From a virus: a DNA stretch of 62,470 nt. The stretch spans positions 1-62,470 of IMG/VR virus record IMGVR_UViG_3300034198_004474, one strand, 5' to 3'. Below are positions 48,705-59,800 of this stretch, one piece after another. Below the pieces are notes generated by a model that worked only from the letters and a program-made list of their open reading frames with translations, was not told the origin of the DNA and did no database searches. Position 1 is the first letter of the stretch, and each line of letters starts with the position of its first letter. A program made the translations under genes and the position numbers.

Positions 48705-50599
48705 TGAGTAAGATAATATTAGACACCGATGTATCATGGAAAATAGACGCTAGCGAAAAGTGGGTGGAACAACTGCCAATAGAAGGTACAGGTTATTTTG
48801 AGTATACTCCAGTTTTTGAAGATAATGAAGGAGCCGCCAGATATACTGATATAACTATAACGTACTACACTCCAACACCCACAATTGAGGTTATCCCAGT
48901 TATGCAAACGGGGGTAGGCGGATATCGTAATGCTAAAATATTTGTAGTAGGGTTAGAAGAGGATAGCGAACTACCTGTAAGAATAAAAACAACTGTTGGA
49001 GAGTATGAAAATACATTCTCTCCAAAATGTAATACAGAATTAGATATTAGTGGGTTCATGGGCAGCCAGACAATCCCATCAAGCGGTGAAAACCTTACAA
49101 TAACAATATATTATGCGGGGGATGAGAGTGGCGGATATAAACCATTCCTCAATCAATTAAATTCAGTATGGTTTTTAGAAGCGAATGGAATATGTAATGA
49201 TTATATAAGTGTACTAGAAGGAGGTGCAACTGCTGTAACATTAACGGATAATGGTATAGATGGATATTATGGAGATGCCTCATTCAATGCAGGATATAAC
49301 TATGCATACTTTGTTTTAGACTATAGAAACATAATAGCTGATTCAACTTTGAATATAGACAATTTAAGTACATCACTTGTTACTAACTTTAGACTAGGAC
49401 AAGACAATGGTGGCGCTGTAGTGTTCAGTATGGTAGAAATAGACTCGTTTACAGCTTCATCTGTCAAAGAGCTTACTTACGATGGGCAACAGGTATTCAA
49501 GGAAGAGAGTGATTTGGATAATGTAATTATACTTACCAATATAAACAAAGAAAATCCTTATTCAGTGTTATCGTTAAGCCCTCCAACACCAGAGGACTCG
49601 TTTAGCGTATGGACTCCTAGGATAGTATTAAATACATATCCATGTAATTCGGTTACAATAAGTGCTGTAAAAAGAGACTACTACTACGATTGTTTACCTG
49701 ATACGCCAGTAAATAGTTATCGTCATACAAATTATTATTCAGCAACTCCAGATGTAGGAACGCAGTTGCTGAACAGTACAACATATGAGACAGTAATATT
49801 TACAGCAGGTTGGTATAGAAACTCAACATATGCATTTAACCTAAACTCAGCAGGGGTTGTTATAGAAAGAAGACTACTAGCTTGTTCAGAGGCTGGAATC
49901 CCTTCATTAACATCAGAAACTTTTACTATAGAAAAAGGAAGCGATGTTGAGTTTAAGATAGTGGCAACAAATAATCCATATAAATATAGGATAACAAGCG
50001 TATATACAGATGTGTCTGTATTAGGTGGAACGACAGGTGGAAGTTGGAGTTATACAAATACAGATGGAGTTACTAGTATAGTTAGTGTAGGTATAGGTGA
50101 GACTACTATCGTTGCTGGGAACTACAGTACGTTTACAAACATTAGAGGAACTGGGTCAACGATAGTAAACGGTGGCCAAGCAGCATTAGATGGGATATTT
50201 GTAACAGATGACGGAGTAATAAAAATAGGCTCAGATGTAGGAGGTACATTTAGTGTTGTTGTGGTTGCAACAAACTGCGTAGGGACTAGTGCAAATAAGA
50301 CATTTACGTTTGTTGTTAAAAACCCTAGTTTACTATATAAGTTTGCAATAAATTTTGCTACTCCAAAATGTAGTAGCAGTTTAGCATGTGCAATACATCC
50401 TACCATCCCAACAACTACACTGTGGTTCGATGGGTTGGCTCCATGTACTTATCCAGTAAAAAATAGTTATATATACACAGATAGCGATGGACTTATTCCT
50501 TTTAATGGGGGGTACTTGTGGTATTATTTAGCAAATAATTATTCTATCTTAATAGATAGCACAGGATGTGTTGTTGACATAGTTAATTGTGCAGTTTAA
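48704..50599 (+). CDS. BACON-domain tail protein
   Basis: A 631-residue beta-rich protein. Residues 1-70 match a BACON domain: W.I..S..WV, G.GYFEYTP, N.GAARYTDITITY and a final V.PV.Q.G. BACON domains occur in Bacteroidota carbohydrate-binding proteins and crAss-like phage tails. The rest holds Ig-like strands and a Cys-containing C-terminus (CSSSLACAIHP). It probably contacts the host surface or mucin. It overlaps the previous stop as TAATG. Confidence 0.65.
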   Translation: MSKIILDTDVSWKIDASEKWVEQLPIEGTGYFEYTPVFEDNEGAARYTDITITYYTPTPTIEVIPVMQTGVGGYRNAKIFVVGLEEDSELPVRIKTTVGEYENTFSPKCNTELDISGFMGSQTIPSSGENLTITIYYAGDESGGYKPFLNQLNSVWFLEANGICNDYISVLEGGATAVTLTDNGIDGYYGDASFNAGYNYAYFVLDYRNIIADSTLNIDNLSTSLVTNFRLGQDNGGAVVFSMVEIDSFTASSVKELTYDGQQVFKEESDLDNVIILTNINKENPYSVLSLSPPTPEDSFSVWTPRIVLNTYPCNSVTISAVKRDYYYDCLPDTPVNSYRHTNYYSATPDVGTQLLNSTTYETVIFTAGWYRNSTYAFNLNSAGVVIERRLLACSEAGIPSLTSETFTIEKGSDVEFKIVATNNPYKYRITSVYTDVSVLGGTTGGSWSYTNTDGVTSIVSVGIGETTIVAGNYSTFTNIRGTGSTIVNGGQAALDGIFVTDDGVIKIGSDVGGTFSVVVVATNCVGTSANKTFTFVVKNPSLLYKFAINFATPKCSSSLACAIHPTIPTTTLWFDGLAPCTYPVKNSYIYTDSDGLIPFNGGYLWYYLANNYSILIDSTGCVVDIVNCAV

Positions 50600-50607
50600 A
50601 TTTATAG

Positions 50608-50615
50608 TATCTTTG
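50608..50615 (+). promoter_or_regulatory. Bacteroidota -7 element, TATCTTTG
   Basis: TATCTTTG ends four bases before the ATG at 50620, with a TTG 18 bases upstream (50587-50589). Confidence 0.5.
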
Positions 50616-50619
50616 TAAA

Positions 50620-51402
50620 ATGGCATATACAGTAGCATATCAGCCCTCGGTAGATGGGTTTACTTCATTCTATAGCGGCATACCAGAGATGATGATAGGG
50701 ATGAACAACTATTTCTATACGTTTAAGAACGGCCAAATATGGAAAGAGTATATGGGCATAAGGGGAAACTATTATGGAACTCAGTACGGAAGCTCTATCA
50801 GAATATCACAAAACAATTCACCAAACGAGGTGAAGATTTTTAAGACCGTATCGTTTACTGGTGACATCACAGAGGGCGAAATATCGTCATCACTAATGAC
50901 AGCGTATCTTGGAGACAGAACATACACAGGGTCTATCTCTGCAAATGAGTTTGTGAACAAAGAAGGTGAGCTATTTTGTAGTATTAGAAATAACTCTGAA
51001 GGCACAGCAGAAACTGGGTCAACAATGATTGACAAGGGTATTGGTGTATTGGCTGCAATAAAGGCAACAAACTCATACGAGGTTATTACCAATGAGTCGC
51101 TTACCATTGCCACTGGCATCAACTCTACCTCTGGAACCACACTGTTTTACTATAGCGGCACAACGCTTAATGTCATAGGGTATATATCTAGCATGGAAAA
51201 AACGAATAGTGGTTATATCATAAAAACCTATGCATCTGCATTAACCCCAACGGTAGGAAGCATTATCGGAACACGGGTAAGTTCAAAGATTGAAAGCTAT
51301 GGACTTAGAGGCAACTACAATATATTAGATATAAATATCAACTCCACAAATGCAGTGGAATTATTTTCTGTTCAGGCAAATATAATCAAATCTTTTCCTT
51401 AA
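50620..51402 (+). CDS. Tail-region structural protein
   Basis: A 260-residue beta-rich protein opening AYTVAYQPSVDGFTSFYSGIPEMMIGMNN, a pattern I associate with the gene after tail proteins in crAss-like and related phages. Its Ser/Thr/Gly-rich body suggests repeated strands. No enzymatic motif. It is preceded by its own -7 element. Confidence 0.65.
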   Translation: MAYTVAYQPSVDGFTSFYSGIPEMMIGMNNYFYTFKNGQIWKEYMGIRGNYYGTQYGSSIRISQNNSPNEVKIFKTVSFTGDITEGEISSSLMTAYLGDRTYTGSISANEFVNKEGELFCSIRNNSEGTAETGSTMIDKGIGVLAAIKATNSYEVITNESLTIATGINSTSGTTLFYYSGTTLNVIGYISSMEKTNSGYIIKTYASALTPTVGSIIGTRVSSKIESYGLRGNYNILDININSTNAVELFSVQANIIKSFP

Positions 51403-51407
51403 ATTTG
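51400..51407 (+). promoter_or_regulatory. Bacteroidota -7 element, TAAATTTG
   Basis: TAAATTTG begins inside the stop region of the preceding gene and ends five bases before the ATG at 51413. No good -33 motif. Confidence 0.4.
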
Positions 51408-51412
51408 CATGA

Positions 51413-51817
51413 ATGTACTCCAGAAAATTACAGCTTGAAGATTACGAGGTGTTGGTTAAATGGTGGAAAGAGTGGGGATGGACAGTAGCGCCATCTCTTG
51501 AAATGCTTCCTCCGTTAAACACACATGGCGTAATGATATGTGACGAGGATGGCTGTATCTGTGCAGGGTTTGTTTATGAAACTAATTCAGCGTTTTGTTG
51601 GTTTACATTTCCTATATCAGACCCATCAATCAGAGGGTTTAGAAGAAAGAGCGGAGTACGTCATTTAATAATAGCCTGCGAAGAATTAGCTAGAGAACTA
51701 GGATTTGCTTATATTTACAGTAGTATTAGAAATCCAAATATGATAACACTACAAAAACAGCTAGGGTTCTCAGAAGGCGGAATAAATCACACAGAATTAA
51801 TAAAAAAAATAAACTAA
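51413..51817 (+). CDS. GNAT-like acetyltransferase
   Basis: A 134-residue protein with the fold order of GNAT enzymes: an N-terminal Y..L..WW..WGW segment, then GVMICDEDGCICAGFVYET, and a C-terminal LARELGFAYIYSSIRNPNMI..L.KQLGF. The acetyl-CoA loop is poorly conserved (KSGVRHLIIAC), so activity is uncertain. Such genes are common among internal virion genes of Bacteroidota phages. Confidence 0.65.
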   Translation: MYSRKLQLEDYEVLVKWWKEWGWTVAPSLEMLPPLNTHGVMICDEDGCICAGFVYETNSAFCWFTFPISDPSIRGFRRKSGVRHLIIACEELARELGFAYIYSSIRNPNMITLQKQLGFSEGGINHTELIKKIN

Positions 51818-51818
51818 A

Positions 51819-52403
51819 ATGGGAGTAGAAGTAGCATTAGGTGTCGCTGGACTTGGATTAAGTGCAATACAAGGAGTCGCTGGATTAGTCCAAGAAAAAA
51901 AGGCTAGACAAGCCGCAGAGGCAGCATATAATAACTTAAAGAATATGCCGAAACAAGCCAACGCTATGAATGCAGTTGGCGTTCCTGTAAACATGTACGA
52001 CCAAGCACAGGCTAACATTAACCAGCAATCAGCGAACATGATAGATGCCGCTAGAGAGTCTGGGGCTGCTGCTGTGTTGGGTAGTGCTGGAACCATTCAG
52101 GGAGGTATAAAAAATGCTGAGATGGACTTAGCAACCAGAAAGGCACAAGATGCGCTTAATTTAAGCTTAGAGAAGCAAAAGACTCAGCAACAAATAGATA
52201 GCGATTATTATAATTTCCAAAGACAGCTAGAGGCTTCTCAAATGGAAGGTGCTCAAACAGCCGCAGCACAGGGAGCTACTCAGTTCCAGCAAGCTCTTGG
52301 TGGAGCTGCTCAAAACTTAACGTCTTTAGGCGTTGCTTCATATACTGGTAAAGGTAAAAAGGGTGGCGGTAAAAAAGGTAAGGCTACAATAGAAGGACAA
52401 TAA
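51819..52403 (+). CDS. Internal virion / DNA ejection protein
   Basis: A 194-residue Ala/Gln/Gly-rich helical protein. The N-terminus (GVEVALGVAGLGLSAIQGVA) is glycine-rich and hydrophobic and could insert into a membrane. A long Gln-rich coiled region follows (KQKTQQQIDSDYYNFQRQLE), then a basic KGGGKKG tail. This is the layout of small internal core proteins of podoviruses. The gene lies one base after the GNAT gene. Confidence 0.65.
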   Translation: MGVEVALGVAGLGLSAIQGVAGLVQEKKARQAAEAAYNNLKNMPKQANAMNAVGVPVNMYDQAQANINQQSANMIDAARESGAAAVLGSAGTIQGGIKNAEMDLATRKAQDALNLSLEKQKTQQQIDSDYYNFQRQLEASQMEGAQTAAAQGATQFQQALGGAAQNLTSLGVASYTGKGKKGGGKKGKATIEGQ

Positions 52404-52404
52404 T

Positions 52405-53799
52405 ATGACATACGCAGGATATAAACCAAATGAAACAGCAAGTCTAGGGGCAATAACTGCAACTGGTATAGACGCTATTACTAAAATAAACTTAGAAAGA
52501 GAAAAGTTAGATGCAGCAAGACAGGTTAAGAAAGATGCCTTAGCAGCCAAAGCTGCTCAGGATAAGGAAAAGCAAGCCGCAAAAGAAGCAGCTGAATTAG
52601 AGAAAGAGAAAAACTCTACTAAAGAGAAACTTTCTAAAAATGAGGGGAAAACCCCATTTACCATAAACTTACAAGCAAATATGGGGGAAGTTGGGGTAAA
52701 AAATATAGACTTAGACCCATCTTCACAGAATGCACTAATTGGTCAGTCAAGCACATACCATGCGCTTCTTGGGAACCAAGACGCAACCACAACAAAATTA
52801 GCAGAAAATAAAAATCCTTCCATGCAGGCAACTTGGAGATATGGAAGAACTATTGGCGATTTTCAGAAACAAACAGTAAGTACAATCGTTGAAGGGAAAG
52901 GTAACGATGCTAAGTTTATTTTCAAGAACGAGAAAGGAGAAACTGTATCAATGGATGGACTTGGGTCAATAATGATTAATGTATCAAATACAATGCCTAA
53001 CTTAGATGAGGATTATAATAATTGGTATGCACAAATAGGTGAACAGCAAAAAGAAGTAGGCAGAACGAGTAAGCTTGATGTAGGAGCCCAAAATAACTTT
53101 ACTACTAAAAAAGATGAAATTAAGAGTTTAATCCTTGCCGACAGAGAGAAGCTTGGAGATAGATATTATTTAGTATCTCAAAAACTAGGAAAGACTCCAA
53201 TATTCTATAGTGAAGGCGATGACCAAGAAGCATTGAGGGTAAAAAGTGGGGCAGTTAATCCTGAATATATAAAAATGGTAACAACCCAAAACGGTGAGAC
53301 CTATGCTGAATTAACTCAAACCCAAAAAGATGCAATGAAAAAAGATGTAGATGACGAGCTTGGTATAAGAGTTAAAAAGAGTCAGCATACACGACCAGAG
53401 GGCGGAGGTAATATAACTATTACACAACAGATTGGAGAGGCTAAAACTAAAGAGGCAGGGAAATATTATGATAAGGTAATAAAAGGAAATAATCCTACAG
53501 AGGCGCAATTTGTTAGGGGAGCACAAGCAGCTGGGAATATATTAGCAGGGACTACTGCTCCATACTATGACCCTATTACAAAAACAACTAAGGACACTCC
53601 AGTATATCAAAATGATGGTAAAGGGAATATAAAGATACTATATGAAGATAAATATGGTAATATAGTACAATATAAATCAAACCCAAGTATGACTAAAGAG
53701 GAGCTAGTAGCAGACTTAGAACAATTTTATTCTTTTAGTAAAGTAAAGAGTGGGGCAGAAGCTGTTGCTACAACTCAAGCAGTAACAGGTAAAAAATAA
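52405..53799 (+). CDS. Internal virion protein with coiled coil
   Basis: A 464-residue protein. It starts TYAGYKPNETASLGAITATG and runs into a Lys/Glu/Ala-rich coiled coil (residues about 30-75). A central and C-terminal region follows with no enzymatic motif. Position between the small core protein and the giant gene suggests it is part of the ejection machinery. Codon use is like the neighbours. Confidence 0.65.
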   Translation: MTYAGYKPNETASLGAITATGIDAITKINLEREKLDAARQVKKDALAAKAAQDKEKQAAKEAAELEKEKNSTKEKLSKNEGKTPFTINLQANMGEVGVKNIDLDPSSQNALIGQSSTYHALLGNQDATTTKLAENKNPSMQATWRYGRTIGDFQKQTVSTIVEGKGNDAKFIFKNEKGETVSMDGLGSIMINVSNTMPNLDEDYNNWYAQIGEQQKEVGRTSKLDVGAQNNFTTKKDEIKSLILADREKLGDRYYLVSQKLGKTPIFYSEGDDQEALRVKSGAVNPEYIKMVTTQNGETYAELTQTQKDAMKKDVDDELGIRVKKSQHTRPEGGGNITITQQIGEAKTKEAGKYYDKVIKGNNPTEAQFVRGAQAAGNILAGTTAPYYDPITKTTKDTPVYQNDGKGNIKILYEDKYGNIVQYKSNPSMTKEELVADLEQFYSFSKVKSGAEAVATTQAVTGKK

Positions 53800-53818
53800 A
53801 TAAAACAAACAATAAATA

Positions 53819-56800
53819 ATGGAATTACAAGACGGAAACAGCGCCCCTAAAGGGAGCACAAAGCACAACGAAAGTGATGTATTACTTTACAATAAGTTGA
53901 CATCTGAGTTGCCAGATTTAAAAATAGCACCTGTAAAGAATGCAGATGAAATAGATGATAATAATTTTAGCTTCTTACAGTATAAGAAAGCTAAGTCTAA
54001 TTTTGCTGACATGCCTGATGTGGCATTACCTACAGACATAACTCCAGCACACATGGCTGTAGTTGCTAAGGCAGCAGGCATTAGTTATTTTAATAATTTA
54101 GTTGATAATGTAAAGGATGATAAAGATGTTAAAAAAAGAGGCTTTAAGAAATTAACATATACTGATGTTATTAATCCAGATGACGAAAGTTATTTAGAAC
54201 AAAAAAATGCAGATATAATAAGCGAAAAGGCTACTAAATTAGGGAAGTCAGTAGGGATTGACTATATGGAAGCTATACCTACTGCTGGTACCCAACAAAA
54301 AAATCCTTTAGCATATACTAATTATGGTCAATTAAATCAAATAAATGAACGACTTACTGAAAAAGCTAATAATAAAAATTTAGCAATTGTAAATTCTAAG
54401 ATAAAAAAAATAAATGCATCTCTTCCTAAAGAGGAAAGGATGCAAGAATTGACTTCTTTTAAAGAGTATGAATCTCAAGAACCTATAATAAAAGAAAAAG
54501 CTAAAAGAGCAGATTTATTAAATACTAAAAAGAGTAATGATATATTTTTAAAAGGAGTAAATGAGGCTGCTAAAAAAAGTGGTATACGTCAGTTCGTAGA
54601 TATTGCAGATTATAATAAAAACTATGAGCCAGAAACACTAAAAAATATAAATAAGGAAGCAAAGGAAAATGGTACTCGTGAATATACATCGCTTGAAGAT
54701 TATAACAAAAATTTCGAGAAAGAAACACTAAAGAGTATAAATGATAAAGCGAAGAAAAATGGCACTCGTGAATATACGTCACTTGAAGAATACAACAAAA
54801 GTGTATCGGTAAAAATAGCACCTAAAAAAATTGTTTATTCTAGGGAAGAACAGAAAAAACAAATAGTAAAAGCTGGTAAAGCTTCTGGTACTATCCCAAA
54901 ATGGGTATCTGATGAAGATGCAGTAAAAATGCTATCAAAATATGAGGGCAACTTTACCCCTGCTCAGGTTGCTGGTGTCGCACAAACTGCAAGAACATTT
55001 AATGAAAATATAACAAAAAAAGAAGCAGCTAGGAAACTAACAAAGCCAGTACCTAGTTTAAGTGAAACACTACAATTTGGTTTTGCTTCAGTTAATCCTA
55101 TTAACATAAAAGCTCCAATCCCACCTGCCCAAACAATCGCCCCTAAGCGTGTATATTCTGAGGAAGATGTAAATATGGCATTTCTTGAATCGGGGAGATT
55201 GTCTGGGGTTATCCCAAAAGGATTATCTAATAAAGATGCATTAAAATTAATAGCAGAAAAAAGACTCCAACTTGACCCAAAAACAAAAGATATTATTTCT
55301 GAAGCAGTAGTAACATCAAAGGAAAAAAGAAAAGAGATAGCTACTGCTTCACATGAAGAAATATTAAATAATGCAGCATTTAGAACACAAGAGTTATTAA
55401 GTGCTGATACTCCAACTCAAAATCTTTATAAGCAAAGTAGAGAAGGTAAGGTTGCGGATATTATCAATAGAATACAAAGCGGCCTTCAAGGAGAGGTAGG
55501 CAATGAGACTGTTTCTGAAGCAGAGTGGAAATACCTAAAAGAAGTTGCTCCAAAAGCAGCAGAATCATTATGGAAAGAAATTAATCCTAATAATAGCAAT
55601 AAATTAAGCGATGTAATTGCTGTCTATAAGGATAAAGAAAAAGCATATAAGGTTACATCGGCTAACTCTAGGGCAAAGTCAATATTTGCAGCATTGCCTC
55701 AAGATTGGCTTGATGAGAATGGACAAATATCTGATGCCAGCTTATTAGAGAAGCATAAAGAATTTAATGACAACTATGCTCAATCTCTTATTGCTTTGGA
55801 AGAAAAGTATCCTATGCAATATGCTATGATTAAAACAGCAGATGGGATGCAGAATAGACCAATAGGTAGAGGCTATGAGTATGCGGCAGAAAAAAGAGAA
55901 TTAGAAGATAAAAGAGCACAGGTAAATAACATTATTGCAGAAGCTAATGGGATAATGTTTGTTAGACAGGTTGATAAAACAACTGGTAAACAAAAAAATG
56001 CTTTGCTAAGTCCAGATGTAATAGGAGAAAAAATATTTAAATTGCAATCCCCTGACCTATATAAAGTATATGTAAAAGGTGGAAAGACAGACAGAGGTAC
56101 AAAAGAAGAGATTAAAAGATTAGGCATTAATGCATTATATGCAAGTAATGATAAAAATGCCATTGAGTTAGCATCTGTAGATGAAAGAAAACTAAATGAA
56201 ACAAGTTTAGATTTAGAAAATGATACATATAATAGGATAGGAGCAGAGGTTTACAAGCAAGGTAGTTGGGTAAAATATATTGGTACTCGTAGGAGAGATA
56301 TAGATGAATTAGATAAGATAGTAGAACAATTGCCATACCAAAATAGAAAAATGTGGTATGGTAAATTAAGAGCGATTGAAGAGAGTCAAACATTCGGGAC
56401 TAATATCCCAATGGGCGGTGCTCTAAATAGTGCAGTTTATGGGTTTGGTAAAACAGCAGCATCTACAGTAAATACATTATCTGGTGCAGTTGGATTCAGA
56501 ACTGATAGCGATATAGCAAACGATGCTCTTGCTGGGCAAGATAATAAATATTCAGTTGTAGGAGAAACAAAAACAGCTCAAAAAATAAAATCACAATTAG
56601 AATATAAATTAAGTAATAAAGAACAGCTAACATATAGTGAATTACAGGATTTAGAAAATGCAAAAAATTTACTAGGCACTAAGACATTTACATCAAAATT
56701 CACAGATAAAGGATTTGAATTAATAGGACAAGTTACATTTCAAGGGCTTGTTGCAAGAGGGCTTGGTGGGTTGTCTGCTGGTGCATTAGGGGAGATAGGC

Positions 56801-59800
56801 TTGCTATCTGAAGCAGGATTGATATCTGAAGAAGCAGCAATTGTTGCTGGGTCTGGAGAATTTGGAACAGCGATGTCAGGAGCAACTACCATAGGTGAAA
56901 TAGGTGTTAGTAAAACAACTCTTGATACTTTAGCAAATGCTTATGTAGCTTATGCTTCTAGTTTAGACCAAGCAAAACAAGAGGCAGTTTTATTAATGCC
57001 AGATAGCAAAGCAAAACAAGAAATATATGCAAATGTTGTAGGGTTATTAAATGCAGCAACGGCACATTTATTCCCAGAGCAAAAGTTATTTGACCCTTTA
57101 AAGAAAGAATTATCTGCAACTATTACAAATATTGTTAATGATTTATCTGCATCAAAGCTTAGCAAGGAAGCATTATCTGGTTACGTTAAAAAAGCATTAT
57201 TAGCATCTAAGGCTTTTGGTATCGCAGTAATAAAAAATAACCAAAAAGAATCAGCTGAAGAGGTAGCAGGGCAAATAGGTACAAGTATTGCATTAGCAAT
57301 ATTAGCACCAGATAAATTTAACAACAAAGAAGAGTTTGATAAAGTTTTAGATACATACGTTCAAACTACAGTAGATGGTACTTTGTTATCACTATTTGCT
57401 GGAGGGAAAGAATATTTCTCTAACGTAGTAGGTATACCTTTATTGTCAAAAGTAGGTACAGATGAAAATGTATATAATAAAGTAATACAAGGTATTAATT
57501 CCCAAGTATCTAATAAAGAAATAAGTGAAGCAGAGGGAGAAGAAAAAAAATATATAGCTAATACGATTAGATATATATATAAAAAATCAATACCTAAAGT
57601 TGCTGAACTTTCACCTAATTTAAAAGAGAGAGACATACAGAAGTATGCAATAGTATTAGCAAATGAATATGTTGTTAGAAAAAAAATAGATACAGAAAAA
57701 GACCCTGTTATAAAAGCTAAATTAGAGGCTCAAGTAAAGGATAGTGAAGCTAAAAGAGAAGCTATAATAGATGAGAAACTAACAACTGTAAATAACTATG
57801 AATTAGTTACAATTGAGGAGGCAAATAAGATAGCAAAAGCTGAAGCAGATAATGGCCAAATAGTAATTACTAACGCAGATGGTACTGTAACAACAACACC
57901 TACTAAAACTATAGATGGTGTAGGTACTTATGAGTTTGATAATAAATTATATGTTCAAGATAAAGATGGTAATATAACCTATGAAAATGGTGTTATGGCA
58001 CCAATAGCAGAGCAAGAAAAGGTTAAAAAAGAAGGATTATTTACTCCGCAGACAGCTACGACTAAAATAGCTGATATAAACAAGGAATTAGAAACATTAA
58101 CCATTGGGCAGAACGAGACTAAAGAAGAAATAGATGCAAAGAATGCAAGGAAAGTTGAGTTGCAATCTGAACTTAAAACATTAGAGCAGGAGGTTGCTAC
58201 TGATGCTATTGCTAAAAAAGCTGCTAAAAATGGCACTACAGTTGAATTTGAGACTAAGAAAGCTGATATAGAAAAAAGAAGAAAAGACGAGCTATCTACC
58301 AGCGATTATAAAAAGCAAGTAGGTCTAAATTTCAGTAATGGCAAGTATCAGATAAGTACATTTGATGGAGAAGAGGATAGTTTTTCTCAAGATGTAGAGC
58401 TTACAAAAGAAGAGAAAAATGAGTTAAGCAAAATAGATGCAGACTCAAAAGCTGATGGAGATAGCCCTAGCATAGTAGCTAGAAAGGCTGAATTATCTGA
58501 AAAAATTATAAATAGGTTGGGCATTTATGGTGTTACAGCTAAATCCACTGATGTAATTAATGCTAAATATGATAAAGAATTAGCTACACTAGAAACTTCT
58601 GTTAACCCTGCTGCCATATCTGCATTGAAAGAAGTAGAAGTATTAAGGACTGAAGAGCAAAAAGAACTTGATACTAAAATAGAAAATGCAGAGCAGTATA
58701 GAGTAAATGGTAAGGTAAATAGAACTAAGCTTACAAGCGATGCAGATAGAAAGGCGTTTGATGAGGTTTATGCTAAATATGATAAGTTAATTGCCCCATT
58801 ATTAGAGAAGGCAAAACCTAAGATAAAAACAAAACTAGAGGCTTTACCAACAGGGACAAGAGCTTCTGATGGGGAAGCTGCTAGAAAGGTTCATGCACCT
58901 TTATTCTCAGCTGCAAAAAGAGCATTAAAAGTATTAAATCAATTATTCCCTAGTGTAGATATACATTTCCATGATAACAATGAAGATTTCCAAGAAGTTT
59001 TGAATGTTACAGCAGGAGGGAAGCCAGCTAGAACTACTCAAGGTAACTTTACATATTCAAAGGATGGTAAAACAATTCGTATTGATATAAATTTAGCTAG
59101 TGGGGCTACAACAGAAACGGTTGTACATGAAGCGGCACATGCTATACTATTCAAGGCATTTGGAGATACCCCAAGACTTTTTAAATACTTTAAAAATCAA
59201 GTAGCAAGAAATATTGGTTTTACTAAAAGCGCAAAATTAAAAAAGTTTATAAGGAACTATGAAGATATAGAAAAGCCTGAAGAGTACCTTGTACAATTAG
59301 GAGCCATTTTAAAAGATGGAGAGAATATAGAGCCTACTGTATTTAGACGTATAGCCGAAGCTATTAATAAGATAGTTTTTAAATATACAGGCGGCAAATT
59401 TAAACCGTTTGAAGATGTAAAGAAGAGTAACGATAAAGTTAGATATTTTGCTTCTTTAGTAAATGCCATTAAGACTGGTGATTTAGGCAGCATAGACATT
59501 AATTCACAGTCACAATTTAGGAGAAATCAAACGGGTGGTTCCAAGCAATCAAGAGGTGGTATTACTGCAACTGATATGAAGTCTATGACGGTTGCTGATA
59601 ATGGCGATTTATTATTCTTTCATTATGGTGATATTAAGGGGTCTAAAATAGACGCAAGGAAAGGAACACCAAAAGCATATACAACCGACAAGCGTGTATA
59701 TACAGCTAACTACTACTACACTAACGAGAGCGATAGAGAAGGAATGGTTGGCGGAAAAGTAAATGTTGTAAGAGTTCCAGCCGATAAAGTATATAATTTT

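Noticed and set aside
54581-54805. Possible CRISPR array
   Set aside because: The period is 90 bases with no unique spacers and the units encode a protein repeat in frame.
54570-54821. Minus-strand frame over the 90-bp repeats
   Set aside because: It is the antisense reading of a repeated coding segment; its repeated residues simply mirror the sense repeats.
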